This document shows, one piece after another, positions 13,392 through 20,916 of a stretch of DNA of 35,086 bases. The stretch spans positions 1-35,086 of the forward strand of contig JACPMX010000005.1 in assembly GCA_016185755.1 (NCBI GenBank), in the 5' to 3' direction. Numbering within the stretch: the first letter of the stretch is position 1; every line of letters starts with the position of its first letter. The notes under the pieces were generated by a model. That model was not told where the DNA came from. It searched no databases and saw nothing but the letters and a program-made list of their open reading frames with translations. The position numbers were made by a program, and so were the translations under genes. Source of the DNA: Candidatus Woesearchaeota archaeon (lineage in GTDB: Archaea; Nanobdellota; Nanobdellia; Woesearchaeales; GW2011-AR4).

Positions 13392-15326
13392 TTACTTTCC
13401 CCCGCCGCTATCTCCACCGTCATTATGCACAACAGCCCCATTCACAACATAGTTATGGGGACCTTCTTTTATTTTTAGGTTGTAAAGGATTCCATTATGG
13501 TTTAGCATAGGCGCATTTTCATCAACCAATGGCACTTTGCCCATGACTACGCCTTCACCTTCCATTGTTTTGACAAAGTCGCCTGTTTTAAAGTCTCTAA
13601 GAGGTTTGTACCTTCTTGTCATTGCATCAAAATAATAATGGTTTTCAGTAACCAGTGTTTCAAAGACTTGGTTGTCAATCATTACAGACAGCCTGACTAA
13701 CGGGTCCTTCAGGTAATTGTTAATCTTGTGATTTTTCCCGTCATGTACTATAACTTCCCCGATTGTTGATGTTATGAAAGCATCAGCTTTTTCATCATAA
13801 GATAGTACCTTGTCATTTGCATTTATCTTGTTTATCTCAATTTTGCCGTTTGGAGTCAGTACAAACTGGTTTGGTGCAAAGCAGCAGCCGCTCTCATCTT
13901 TATTATGAACTAGTACCCCATTTGCAAAATATGTATGGTTGTCTTCCACACCTCCCAAATTATAGGTTTGCAATCTTCCGGGTTTATTCGTTATTTTTGA
14001 TACCCTGATTTCCTTCAATTTCCCTCGGTCATAAGAATAAACAATGTCGCCTTTTTGCAATTGCTTAGCTTGTAGCTTATATCTGGCTTTAGTAAGTTTT
14101 GGCTTGAATGAGCACCAGCCTTTGCCTTTTACATAGTAAGGATGATCCTGAGTATTTGTGTTTGATTTTCCGTTGCTAAAATTAATCCTAATCATATCAT
14201 CATGAATCGGGGTGTCTATTTTTGATACTTTTTTATTCTCTACCTTGCCTGTTTTTTCATTATAGGATTTTACCAGATTCCCCACTTTTACTTTTTCTAT
14301 ATTTTTGACAGAGCCATCAGCCATTTGAATTTTAGTTCCTGCAATAAAGCAACAGCTGCCATCCTTATTGTGCACAACAGCCCCATTCACAACATAGTTA
14401 TGAGGGCCTTGGCTCATGTGCAAATTATAAACAACTTCATTGTGCATTGAAGCAGGACTGTCACCATCAATCAGCACATCTTTTCCGACAATCAAGCCTT
14501 CCCCTTCAATTACCTTAACCTTGTCGCCAACCTTGAACTCCCTTAGCTGCCTGTACTTCATTTCAACAGCGTCAAGGTAAGGGTGGTTTTCAGTAACCTT
14601 TGTTTCATACAGCCTGCCATCAACATCTATGAAAAGCCTAACCAAGGGATGCTTGATGAAATTTGCAAAATTATTCTGCCTGCCGTCATGCGCTATAACT
14701 TCCCCTACGGTTGACGTTGTAAAAGTGTTTGTTTTTTCGTCATAGGAGACTACTTGGGAGCCAACCATTATTTTACTGATTTCTTGTATGCCGGTAGGCG
14801 TCAGGACTAACCCATTTTTTGAGAAACAGCCGTCTCCCCCTCCACCATCACCTACACTACCTTCACCAGGAGGTGATGCAGGCGGGCACAAGTGAGAAGC
14901 GCTCGCGACGTTAGATAAACCCAAAGTCGCCAATATCGTTCCTATTGTTAAAATTGACTGCTTGGAAATCCTGCCCTGCTCTTCGCTTAAAAACTCAGAG
15001 ACAACTTCCCTTATTTTTGATATAAAATCATCAGATTTTGTGTCAACTTTTTTTATCTCTTTTGTTGACTGGGCAAGAAGTTCGTTGTTGAACTCTCTTG
15101 CCAGCAATTCCAAATCCATAATTGACTTTGGTTTTAATTCAACCAGAATCTCGTTTTCATTCTCCTCTAAAGCGACCCAGGATGTATCCTTGAATAAGAG
15201 AGCAGCTTCCTTGACAGAAGAAACAGGGAATATCCTCTTGTTGATGTAAACGACAACCTTATTTTTTGGTTTGTTAACCTCAAAATTGCTAATTATAAGC
15301 GGACTATCACCCTCTTTTTCAGCCAT
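13392..15326 (-). CDS. HxsD-like N-terminal domain with three tandem Hint (intein-like) domains
   Basis: 644 residues from ATG 15326; an upstream in-frame GTG at 15341 is less likely because a TATA box at 15351-15358 fits a leaderless start at 15326. Residues about 20-125 resemble HxsD of the His-Xaa-Ser peptide-modification system (NKRIFPVSSVKEAALLF, VELKPKSIMDLELLAREFNN). A hydrophobic segment (about 124-143) ending in ASAS and a Gly/Asp-rich linker follow. Three Hint domains then start at C167, C326 and C482. Each has a TENH or TQDH box and ends in histidine-asparagine (319-320, 474-475, 634-635). The residue after each HN is K, K and D, not C/S/T, so ordinary splicing is unlikely; autocatalytic cleavage is more plausible. 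Hints 1 and 3 resemble each other more than Hint 2. No radical SAM partner lies in the window. Confidence 0.75.
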   Translation of the reverse strand: MAEKEGDSPLIISNFEVNKPKNKVVVYINKRIFPVSSVKEAALLFKDTSWVALEENENEILVELKPKSIMDLELLAREFNNELLAQSTKEIKKVDTKSDDFISKIREVVSEFLSEEQGRISKQSILTIGTILATLGLSNVASASHLCPPASPPGEGSVGDGGGGDGCFSKNGLVLTPTGIQEISKIMVGSQVVSYDEKTNTFTTSTVGEVIAHDGRQNNFANFIKHPLVRLFIDVDGRLYETKVTENHPYLDAVEMKYRQLREFKVGDKVKVIEGEGLIVGKDVLIDGDSPASMHNEVVYNLHMSQGPHNYVVNGAVVHNKDGSCCFIAGTKIQMADGSVKNIEKVKVGNLVKSYNEKTGKVENKKVSKIDTPIHDDMIRINFSNGKSNTNTQDHPYYVKGKGWCSFKPKLTKARYKLQAKQLQKGDIVYSYDRGKLKEIRVSKITNKPGRLQTYNLGGVEDNHTYFANGVLVHNKDESGCCFAPNQFVLTPNGKIEINKINANDKVLSYDEKADAFITSTIGEVIVHDGKNHKINNYLKDPLVRLSVMIDNQVFETLVTENHYYFDAMTRRYKPLRDFKTGDFVKTMEGEGVVMGKVPLVDENAPMLNHNGILYNLKIKEGPHNYVVNGAVVHNDGGDSGGGK

Positions 15327-15350
15327 GCCATTCCTTAACACTCATTGAAT

Positions 15351-15358
15351 ATTTAAAT
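15351..15358 (-). promoter_or_regulatory. putative TATA box for the triple-Hint gene
   Basis: ATTTAAAT lies 25-32 bases upstream of the minus-strand ATG at 15326 and is used here to choose that start. Confidence 0.5.
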
Positions 15359-15374
15359 TTTTTGAATTTTATTA

Positions 15375-15386
15375 TGCCAATTGGCA
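15375..15386. promoter_or_regulatory. 12-bp palindrome between divergent promoters (candidate operator)
   Basis: TGCCAATTGGCA is a perfect 12-base palindrome. It sits between the TATA-like boxes of the Hint gene (15351-15358, minus) and of the cysteine-rich protein gene (about 15388-15400, plus). Its place in a 106-bp divergent intergenic region suggests a dimeric regulator acting on both genes; this is inference from position and symmetry. Confidence 0.4.
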
Positions 15387-15387
15387 A

Positions 15388-15400
15388 ATTTTAAATATAT
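15388..15400 (+). promoter_or_regulatory. putative TATA box for the cysteine-rich protein gene
   Basis: ATTTTAAATATAT lies 33-45 bases before ATG 15433. A purine-rich GAGGA (15424-15428) 4 bases ahead of the ATG could serve as a ribosome-binding site, so this gene has a short leader, unlike most here. Confidence 0.45.
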
Positions 15401-15432
15401 CGACTTTTCAAATAGGTAAAAAAGAGGAAAAA

Positions 15433-16698
15433 ATGAAATTTTTCATAGTTTTGGTTCTTATGGCATCTGCATTTATCATGCCTGTTGCATATTCACAGGA
15501 TTGCAACATCCAGGGACATTGTGGCGATGGCGCCTGCAATGGCGATGATACCTGTAGCAACTGCCCACAGGATTGCGGCTCTTGCTGTGTCGGCAATGTT
15601 GGATCATCATGCAACTGCGGAGCCTGCGGCTGCGGAGGCACGATTCAATGCGGAGGAGGCTGCTCAGGTGGAGATCCAACCCCGGGTAATTATAACCAGC
15701 CGTGCGGCTCTTGCGGAAGAGGCAGAATAAATTGTGCAGGGCAATGCTCTGGAGACTACTCAAATTGCGGCTCAGCTGGCTGGTACAATACAGGCTCTGG
15801 CTGCGGAAACTGCGGAACACAGCAGCAATACTGCAATGGATGTGACTGGGCTGGCTCTTACCAATGCATCAACCAAGGCCCTTGCAGCCCTGGCTCAGCT
15901 CAATGTGTTAGTAACCGCTATCAAACCTGTTCCTCAAGCTGCCAATGGCAAAACTCCGGAACAAATTCAGACAATGACGGGAAAGATTTACAATGCGGCG
16001 ACTCGATATGTGATAACAGCCCAAATGTTTATGACGATACAAGAACCCCTCAAGAAAATGCATGCTCAGACAGCCTTGATAACGATTGTGATATAAAAAC
16101 AGACTGCAATGACAACGATTGTGATGGCTCAATCACCGGAAATGTTAAAAATCAGCAAGGCCAGCCAGTTTCCTCTGCTGACATAAGCGCAAAGAAGGAC
16201 CTGACAACAATCAAGTCCTCAACAACGAATTCCCAAGGCAATTACAATATCGCTCCAATCGCATGCGGCACCTACAACTTGGTTGCTTCCCATCCGGACT
16301 ATGCGCCCCAGGCAAAAAATAACATTCCCGTCAATCCGCAGCAGCTGACAACATCCAACTTTGGAGGGGAAGAAAGCGGAAGCTCGTTAATACTCGGCAC
16401 TTCATGCGAGCCGGACTGCACTTTTGCGTCAGATGATATAATCCACTCTTCATGCGACGGAAAAAATGGATGTGCTTTCTTTGACAGCATTTCAAAGGCA
16501 GCCTGCGACAACTCCCAGACCGGATGGTTAAGGGACTACAACTCGACCCATTACATAGCCTGCGCTTCAGGAAGCCCGCAGCCGAAAATAGAGATAGCTG
16601 CAAGCGTAAGCTGCGAGAGCGGCACTCTTGTCAAGGTAACCAGCATAGTGATTTACAACGGAAAGCCTGTCAAGCTTGTTGTTGCGGTTTGCGGCTGA
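15433..16698 (+). CDS. secreted cysteine-rich protein with carboxypeptidase-regulatory-like domain
   Basis: 421 residues. A clear signal peptide (about 1-20, ending PVAYS) precedes a region holding 34 of the protein's 43 cysteines in the first 230 residues, in Gly/Asn-rich spacing such as CGDGACNGDDTCSNCPQDCG. At about 205-232, ENACSDSLDNDCD and NDNDCDG match the DNDCDG type of metal-binding repeat seen in surface proteins. Residues about 235-305 (GNVKNQQGQPVSSADISA through YNLVASHPDY) form a carboxypeptidase-regulatory-like beta-sandwich. A second cysteine-bearing domain ends the protein. It is extracellular, and its stability would depend on disulfide formation, for which the TlpA-type protein at 9464 is a candidate helper. 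It heads the pilin-like gene run. Confidence 0.8.
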   Translation: MKFFIVLVLMASAFIMPVAYSQDCNIQGHCGDGACNGDDTCSNCPQDCGSCCVGNVGSSCNCGACGCGGTIQCGGGCSGGDPTPGNYNQPCGSCGRGRINCAGQCSGDYSNCGSAGWYNTGSGCGNCGTQQQYCNGCDWAGSYQCINQGPCSPGSAQCVSNRYQTCSSSCQWQNSGTNSDNDGKDLQCGDSICDNSPNVYDDTRTPQENACSDSLDNDCDIKTDCNDNDCDGSITGNVKNQQGQPVSSADISAKKDLTTIKSSTTNSQGNYNIAPIACGTYNLVASHPDYAPQAKNNIPVNPQQLTTSNFGGEESGSSLILGTSCEPDCTFASDDIIHSSCDGKNGCAFFDSISKAACDNSQTGWLRDYNSTHYIACASGSPQPKIEIAASVSCESGTLVKVTSIVIYNGKPVKLVVAVCG

Positions 16699-16703
16699 TT
16701 AAA

Positions 16704-17039
16704 ATGCAAAAAAAGTTTAAAGTTGACGAGATCATCCTTGTCCTTATAGTGGCGCTTATAGCCCTTGCTGTCAGCGTGCTTGATAAAGCCAACAAGCCGG
16801 AGATGGAGGCAAAGAAGATAAAAGACATGCTTCTTGACGACCACGAGATTAGCATGGCTGCAAAAGGAGTTATAGAGGAGAGCAGGCTCAGCCAAATCCG
16901 GGATATGGGCTATGACGACCTTAAAAATTCTCTTGGTGCAGAAAATGACTTCTGCATTTACATAGAGGACGAGAATGGCAACATAATTCTTGCAAAAGGT
17001 TCTAGCAAATTAGGCATGGACGGCATGGCCTGCCGATAA
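16704..17039 (+). CDS. small membrane-anchored pilin-like protein
   Basis: 111 residues from the ATG at 16704, 5 bases behind the previous stop. The longer reading frame from 16524 runs inside the cysteine-rich gene and is not used. One N-terminal hydrophobic helix (about 10-27) follows a lysine-rich start without a clear class III cleavage site. The C-terminal half reads YDDLKNSLG, then NDFCIYIEDENGNIILAKG, with a last cysteine two residues from the end. The next gene has the same C-terminal pattern. The two cysteines could form a disulfide. Role unknown; probably a minor pilin or pilus-associated protein. Confidence 0.7.
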   Translation: MQKKFKVDEIILVLIVALIALAVSVLDKANKPEMEAKKIKDMLLDDHEISMAAKGVIEESRLSQIRDMGYDDLKNSLGAENDFCIYIEDENGNIILAKGSSKLGMDGMACR

Positions 17040-17040
17040 A

Positions 17041-17433
17041 ATGGCAAATCCAAAAGCGCAGTCATGGTCAATAGACGTTGCCTTGGCAGTCATAATATTC
17101 ATGGCAGCTTTTTTCATATTCTACGGGGTGCTGAATGCAAATCCAGAGGCAAAAGCCGGCACGCTGAAGGAAGAGGCGTCTTCCCTTGTGAGGCAGGTTG
17201 CCTCAGGAGAATCAAATATCAGGATCGTTGACAACAATCAGATAAACATCAGCAAGTTCAATGAGCTGAAAAACCTGAGCTATGACGACCTGAAAAGCGC
17301 GCTCAAAATCAGCGGTGATTTCTGCATCTACCTGGAAGATGAGAAGGGCAATCTTGTTCTTATAAACAACAGCTACAAGGGGATAGGCAGCCCGAATATA
17401 AATTTAAGCGGCACCCCCTGCAGCCAAAAATGA
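17041..17433 (+). CDS. small pilin-like protein, paralogue of the preceding
   Basis: 130 residues. The start NPKAQSWSIDVALAVIIFMA resembles a class III signal peptide with cleavage before the glutamine (KA/Q), followed by one hydrophobic helix. The C-terminal half, YDDLKSALKISGDFCIYLED then EKGNLVLIN and a final cysteine near the end, matches that of the upstream neighbour. It starts one base after the previous stop, so the two are certainly co-transcribed. Likely a minor pilin or pseudopilin. Confidence 0.7.
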   Translation: MANPKAQSWSIDVALAVIIFMAAFFIFYGVLNANPEAKAGTLKEEASSLVRQVASGESNIRIVDNNQINISKFNELKNLSYDDLKSALKISGDFCIYLEDEKGNLVLINNSYKGIGSPNINLSGTPCSQK

Positions 17434-17469
17434 TTTTAAAGTGAAATCCTATAAATAAAACCAAGTATT

Positions 17470-17628
17470 CAATCCGTCGCCTAAGGCGACATCATTTACG
17501 CTCGGGGAAAAATTCCCCTGCCATTAATTTTTCGCCTCGTATTGATTCATTAATGAATAATAGGCGAGGCTTGAGTCAATGGCAGAAGACGAAAGCCGAG
17601 CACTAATTATTGTCCGAAGGACGGATTG
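17470..17628. repeat. dispersed palindromic repeat, copy 1 (possible structured RNA or MITE-like)
   Basis: 159 bp with ends CAATCCGT (17470-17477) and ACGGATTG (17621-17628) that pair. Inside are hairpin GTCGCC-TAA-GGCGAC (17476-17490), GGGGAA/TTCCCC (17504-17518), and long-range stems GCTCGG (17500-17505) / CCGAGC (17596-17601), CTGCCATT (17518-17525) / AATGGCAG (17578-17585) and GCCTCG (17534) / CGAGGC (17565). At the centre is the 14-base palindrome ATTCATTAATGAAT (17545-17558). A last hairpin GTCC-GAA-GGAC spans 17612-17622. Bases 17541-17606 are identical to 26058-26123. There is no coding capacity. Confidence 0.8.
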
Positions 17629-17691
17629 AAGTTGTTAATATAAATAAAAACAAAAAGCATAAATAAAGCGCTTCTAAAAATATCCAATAGA

Positions 17692-18225
17692 ATGTCATTT
17701 AAAAAAAGAGGCTATTTCTTCATACTGGATGCAGTGCTCGCACTTTTAGTGCTTGTAATCGGGGTTTTCCTCATAACGTCCTCTTATGTTGATGTCCCGC
17801 AGCCCGGGCAGGTCGGGCTGCTGTCAAATGACCTGCTGGATTTTCTGTCAGCAAACAAGATAAGGGACCTAAACAACCAGTATGCGGGCATTGGAGGGGG
17901 GCTATGGAGCCAAGGCATGATAACAGACGCCGATAACTCATTGCTGCAGCAAATCGGAATTTTTTACGCGACAGGCAGGAGCGATATTGCTGAAAAGTTC
18001 ATTCTGAATGTATCGGCCGGAATAGTGCCTGCGCAGTTCAACTATGAGCTATGGATTAATGATGCAATGCTGTATCCAAGAGTGCCTGCAGCGCAGCACT
18101 CAGGCTCAAAAAACAGCACAAAGCTGCTTTTAACCTCCAAAAAAATAGCTTTTGGGATTTTAAATGCCTCGACAGGCGAGCTGTGGGGGCCGTACAAGGC
18201 AGAGGTATTCCTATGGGAAAAATGA
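17692..18225 (+). CDS. pilin-like surface protein
   Basis: 177 residues. The N-terminus KKRGYFFILDAVLALLVLVI resembles an archaeal type IV pilin-like leader (charged start, small residue, long hydrophobic helix). The rest is soluble, rich in N/S/G, with no recognisable domain. The stop overlaps the start region of the next gene (its ATG lies inside this gene), so the two are translated together. Probably a minor pilin; the function is inferred from the leader and the neighbours. Confidence 0.7.
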   Translation: MSFKKRGYFFILDAVLALLVLVIGVFLITSSYVDVPQPGQVGLLSNDLLDFLSANKIRDLNNQYAGIGGGLWSQGMITDADNSLLQQIGIFYATGRSDIAEKFILNVSAGIVPAQFNYELWINDAMLYPRVPAAQHSGSKNSTKLLLTSKKIAFGILNASTGELWGPYKAEVFLWEK

Positions 18226-19193
18226 GAAGAAAAGGAATATTTTTTACATTCATTGCAATCATAATAATGGCAGCTTTCATTCTTGTCTTCACGCCCCAGG
18301 CTGACATAAGCATCCAGAAAGACACGCTTGCGGCAAAAACAAGGATAACAACCATAGACAACTACGTGAGCGACCTGGAGAACAGCTATTTTGAGAATGT
18401 GCTGAGGGCAACATCATACAAGGCAATCCTCTCGCTAATTTTTTACATGAATTCTACAGGCTCTTATATTGCGGACCTGGATTCGGCATTTTCCGAGGTG
18501 ATTTTGACGGGAAATATAAACGGGGTTCCGATTGACTCGATAACAGGCAAGCAGATAATGGGCAACAGCACACTGAACGACTGGAATGCGCGGATGATAG
18601 CGGCAGCAAAGGACACATTGAACGTCAACACCACAATAAATGTCTTGAGCGTTTCTGTATCCCAGTCAAGGCCGTGGAACATTGACTCAAGGATTGAGGT
18701 GAACTTCACAGTCAAGTCAAATGTTGCAGAGTGGAGTAAAAAATCAGCCATAATCTCCTCAATCAGCATAGGGGGATTGTATGACCCGTATTATCTGGTC
18801 AACACGAACAAGGCATACACAAATCAAATCAAAAGGTCAACAGTTGAATTCAACCAATGGAACATCGGAAAGGTGAGAGAGCATGTAAGAAACGGCACCT
18901 ATGTCCATTTTGAAGGCTCTGATGCCCCGAGCTTTTTGATGAGATTAACCAACAACATGTCTGCATCAGCATGCTGCGGCATTGAGTCTTATGTCAATCC
19001 AAACATGGTAGGCCCTCCAGACCAGATAGACAGCTATGCTGATTATCATCTCTGGAGCAATAAATTTGCCAATAACTGCACCCAGCTCTACAATATAACC
19101 GGAATATGGGATGAGTTCAGGTACTTCAAGCTTGATTTTGACCATTTGACTTTGCTTAACATAACCGCGCAGGATGCTGTGAGGACGTGTTAA
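18213..19193 (+). CDS. membrane-anchored pilin-like protein
   Basis: 326 residues from the ATG at 18213, which has GAGGT 6 bases ahead. An alternative ATG at 18222 overlaps the previous stop (ATGA). The N-terminus KMRRKGIFFTFIAIIIMAAF gives a charged start and one hydrophobic helix, like the preceding protein. A short helical region follows, then a beta-rich, N/S/T-rich extracytoplasmic part with a CC pair near residue 255. No known domain is recognised. It overlaps the gene before it by 13 bases and is likely a pilus subunit or surface adhesin. Confidence 0.68.
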   Translation: MGKMRRKGIFFTFIAIIIMAAFILVFTPQADISIQKDTLAAKTRITTIDNYVSDLENSYFENVLRATSYKAILSLIFYMNSTGSYIADLDSAFSEVILTGNINGVPIDSITGKQIMGNSTLNDWNARMIAAAKDTLNVNTTINVLSVSVSQSRPWNIDSRIEVNFTVKSNVAEWSKKSAIISSISIGGLYDPYYLVNTNKAYTNQIKRSTVEFNQWNIGKVREHVRNGTYVHFEGSDAPSFLMRLTNNMSASACCGIESYVNPNMVGPPDQIDSYADYHLWSNKFANNCTQLYNITGIWDEFRYFKLDFDHLTLLNITAQDAVRTC

Positions 19194-19254
19194 TTTTAGT
19201 TATTACTCCACCTCAATGACTAAAGTTTTTATATGCTGTCCTAAATTAAACCAT

Positions 19255-19710
19255 ATGCCCCATCCCAACAGCCCCCTGCTTAGGACAGTTGCTGATGAGC
19301 TGCTCGAGCTTGTCAGGAAAAGCAAAAAAATCTCTGTTGAAGAGGCAGCAAAGAAGCTGAAAATGCATGTTCCTGCAGTGCAGTCCCTTGTTGACTTTTT
19401 GGTTGAGGAGAGGGTTTTCGGCATAGAGTACAAGTTCACAACCCCTTATATCTACCTGTACAAGGAAGGAATAAAGGAAGCAAAGGAAAAAGACACCAGC
19501 TTCACAAAAGGGCTTATTACAAAAGAGCAGTTTTACGAGAAGGCAAAAGAGAAGAAAGCGCCTTACGAGCACATAGAGGGCATGTGGAGGAAATACCTCC
19601 AGCAGAACATATCCCGCATGAGGGAGGAATTTTTGAAAAAATCAAGGGAAAAAAAAGTTCCTGAAGACAAGATAGAAGAGCTTTGGAAAAAATACCTATC
19701 TTACCTGTAA
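19255..19710 (+). CDS. winged-helix protein of the pilus locus
   Basis: 151 residues, soluble. The start at 19255 is chosen because an upstream ATG (19216) falls in the promoter region. Residues about 5-65 fit a winged-helix fold (LELVRKSKKISVEEAAKKLK, then AVQSLVDFLVEERVFGIEYK). The C-terminal part has two copies of one helical unit, FYEKAKEKKAPYEHIEGMW and FLKKSREKKVPEDKIEELW, each ending KYL. The protein might bind DNA or serve as a protein adaptor. It lies 6 bases before the helical/TPR gene and upstream of the secretion ATPase, suggesting a role in regulation or assembly of the pilus. Confidence 0.65.
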   Translation: MPHPNSPLLRTVADELLELVRKSKKISVEEAAKKLKMHVPAVQSLVDFLVEERVFGIEYKFTTPYIYLYKEGIKEAKEKDTSFTKGLITKEQFYEKAKEKKAPYEHIEGMWRKYLQQNISRMREEFLKKSREKKVPEDKIEELWKKYLSYL

Positions 19711-19716
19711 CTGAAA

Positions 19717-20685
19717 ATGGACATTGACGAGTTTTTGGATAGGGAGCTTTCTGATTTAGGCCTGCAGACAGACAAGGCTGAAAAAGAGCAGATAGACCTT
19801 CCGGCTTTCAAGGAGAATACTGCTTCTTCGCCATTGCTTGAGGGCATAAAAGTCAGCCTTGACAGGGGCAATCTGGAGCTTGCAGAGCAGTCTTACGAGC
19901 AGCTGTGGCGCATGCTTGTCGAGCAAAAGCTCAAGTGGAACAGCGAGCTTTACGAGCAGCTGTCATCCGTAAGCAGGCAGTTTGCAGGCGCATTGAATTA
20001 CGCGTACAGCGACATGAAGAGAAAGGCAGGGCATGTTTACGAGCTTATATCAAGGGCAAGGGCAGCGTTAAAAGAGGGAAAGAAGGACGCCCCGTTCAAG
20101 ATTTACTCTGAAATCGAGGAAATAACCAGCTCGATACCCGGCATATTCTTCGAGGAAAAAAAGATCCTTCAGGAGCAGGTCATGGACTTCTACAAGGAGC
20201 TTAAAGGCACCACAGACAACGAGCTGGTCAAAAGGGTTTCTGCGCTGGTTGCCGAGATAAGCCAGCTGATTGACAGGATAAACATGCACCTGGGCTCAAA
20301 TGACATGACAAACGCAATACTTAACTACAACAAGTGCACAGAGCTTTTCAGCCAGGTTCCCGAAGGCTTTTTGAAGCACAAGAACCAGGCAGGCATGAGG
20401 CTCTTGGACATATACAAGACATTGAGCATATACAATGAGATATCCAGCCTGCAGAGGCAGCTGGGCACAAGGCAGTCCGCGCAGGGACAGCCTGAAAGCA
20501 GGCGGCAGCCGACGGAATCCAATTCAAAATTCCACTTGGCAAGGGCAAAAAAAGAGCGCGCAAAAAGAAACATGGAAAAAGGCTTTTATAACGAGGCTTC
20601 AAAGGATATACAGGAAGCGCTCCAGCTCGAGCCTGACGATGCAGAGGCAAAAGCAATGCACGCCCAAATAAAGACTTTGCAATAA
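19717..20685 (+). CDS. helical protein with C-terminal TPR-like repeat
   Basis: 322 residues, soluble and almost entirely helical. The N-terminus reads MDIDEFLDRELSDLGLQ. Several helical hairpins follow with a repeated pattern (AALKEGKKDAPFKIYSEIEE, MTNAILNYNKCTELFSQVP). After a Q/S/R-rich linker (about 248-268), the C-terminal 50 residues (RNMEKGFYNEASKDIQEALQ, LEPDDAEAKAMHAQIK) form a TPR motif. It is 6 bases behind the winged-helix gene. Function unknown; a cytoplasmic adaptor for the pilus ATPase is a reasonable guess. Confidence 0.65.
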   Translation: MDIDEFLDRELSDLGLQTDKAEKEQIDLPAFKENTASSPLLEGIKVSLDRGNLELAEQSYEQLWRMLVEQKLKWNSELYEQLSSVSRQFAGALNYAYSDMKRKAGHVYELISRARAALKEGKKDAPFKIYSEIEEITSSIPGIFFEEKKILQEQVMDFYKELKGTTDNELVKRVSALVAEISQLIDRINMHLGSNDMTNAILNYNKCTELFSQVPEGFLKHKNQAGMRLLDIYKTLSIYNEISSLQRQLGTRQSAQGQPESRRQPTESNSKFHLARAKKERAKRNMEKGFYNEASKDIQEALQLEPDDAEAKAMHAQIKTLQ

Positions 20686-20792
20686 CGCTTAGACATTAAC
20701 CAAAAACAATAAAGAAAACCCAATAAAAAACCCAATAACAAAATTCCAATGAAATAAAAATAACTTCAAAAAATACAGAACGGCCTCTTTCA

Positions 20793-20880
20793 GCAACGCG
20801 ATTGAGGTGACCCGTTGTAAAAATGTATGGGCGAGGCGGATATGGTGCCGCCGAGCACTAGATATGCGGAGCAGATTGAA
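20793..20880. repeat. degenerate copy of the dispersed palindromic repeat
   Basis: Between the helical protein and the ATPase, GGGCGAGGC (20829) and CCGAGCACTA (20851-20860) followed by GATTGAA match the 3' part of the full copies at 17470 and 25986. Hairpins CAACG/CGTTG (20793-20817) and GGCGG/CCGCC (20836-20853) preserve the habit of self-pairing with different bases. The 231-bp gap 20686-20916 holds no gene. A TATA-like TTTAAAAAAT (20881-20890) precedes the ATPase gene. Confidence 0.5.
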
Positions 20881-20916
20881 TTTTTAAAAAATAGTCATTT
20901 AAACTAAAAGCCCAAA

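Noticed and set aside
13392-15326. Hint domains as ordinary inteins in a host protein
   Set aside because: No C, S or T follows any of the three HN ends, and there is no recognisable host protein split around them, so protein splicing is not supported.
15485-16132. Long alternative reading frames over the cysteine-rich gene
   Set aside because: They are by-products of the Gly/Cys/Asn-rich composition in other frames. The frame from 15433 has the signal peptide and recognisable domains.
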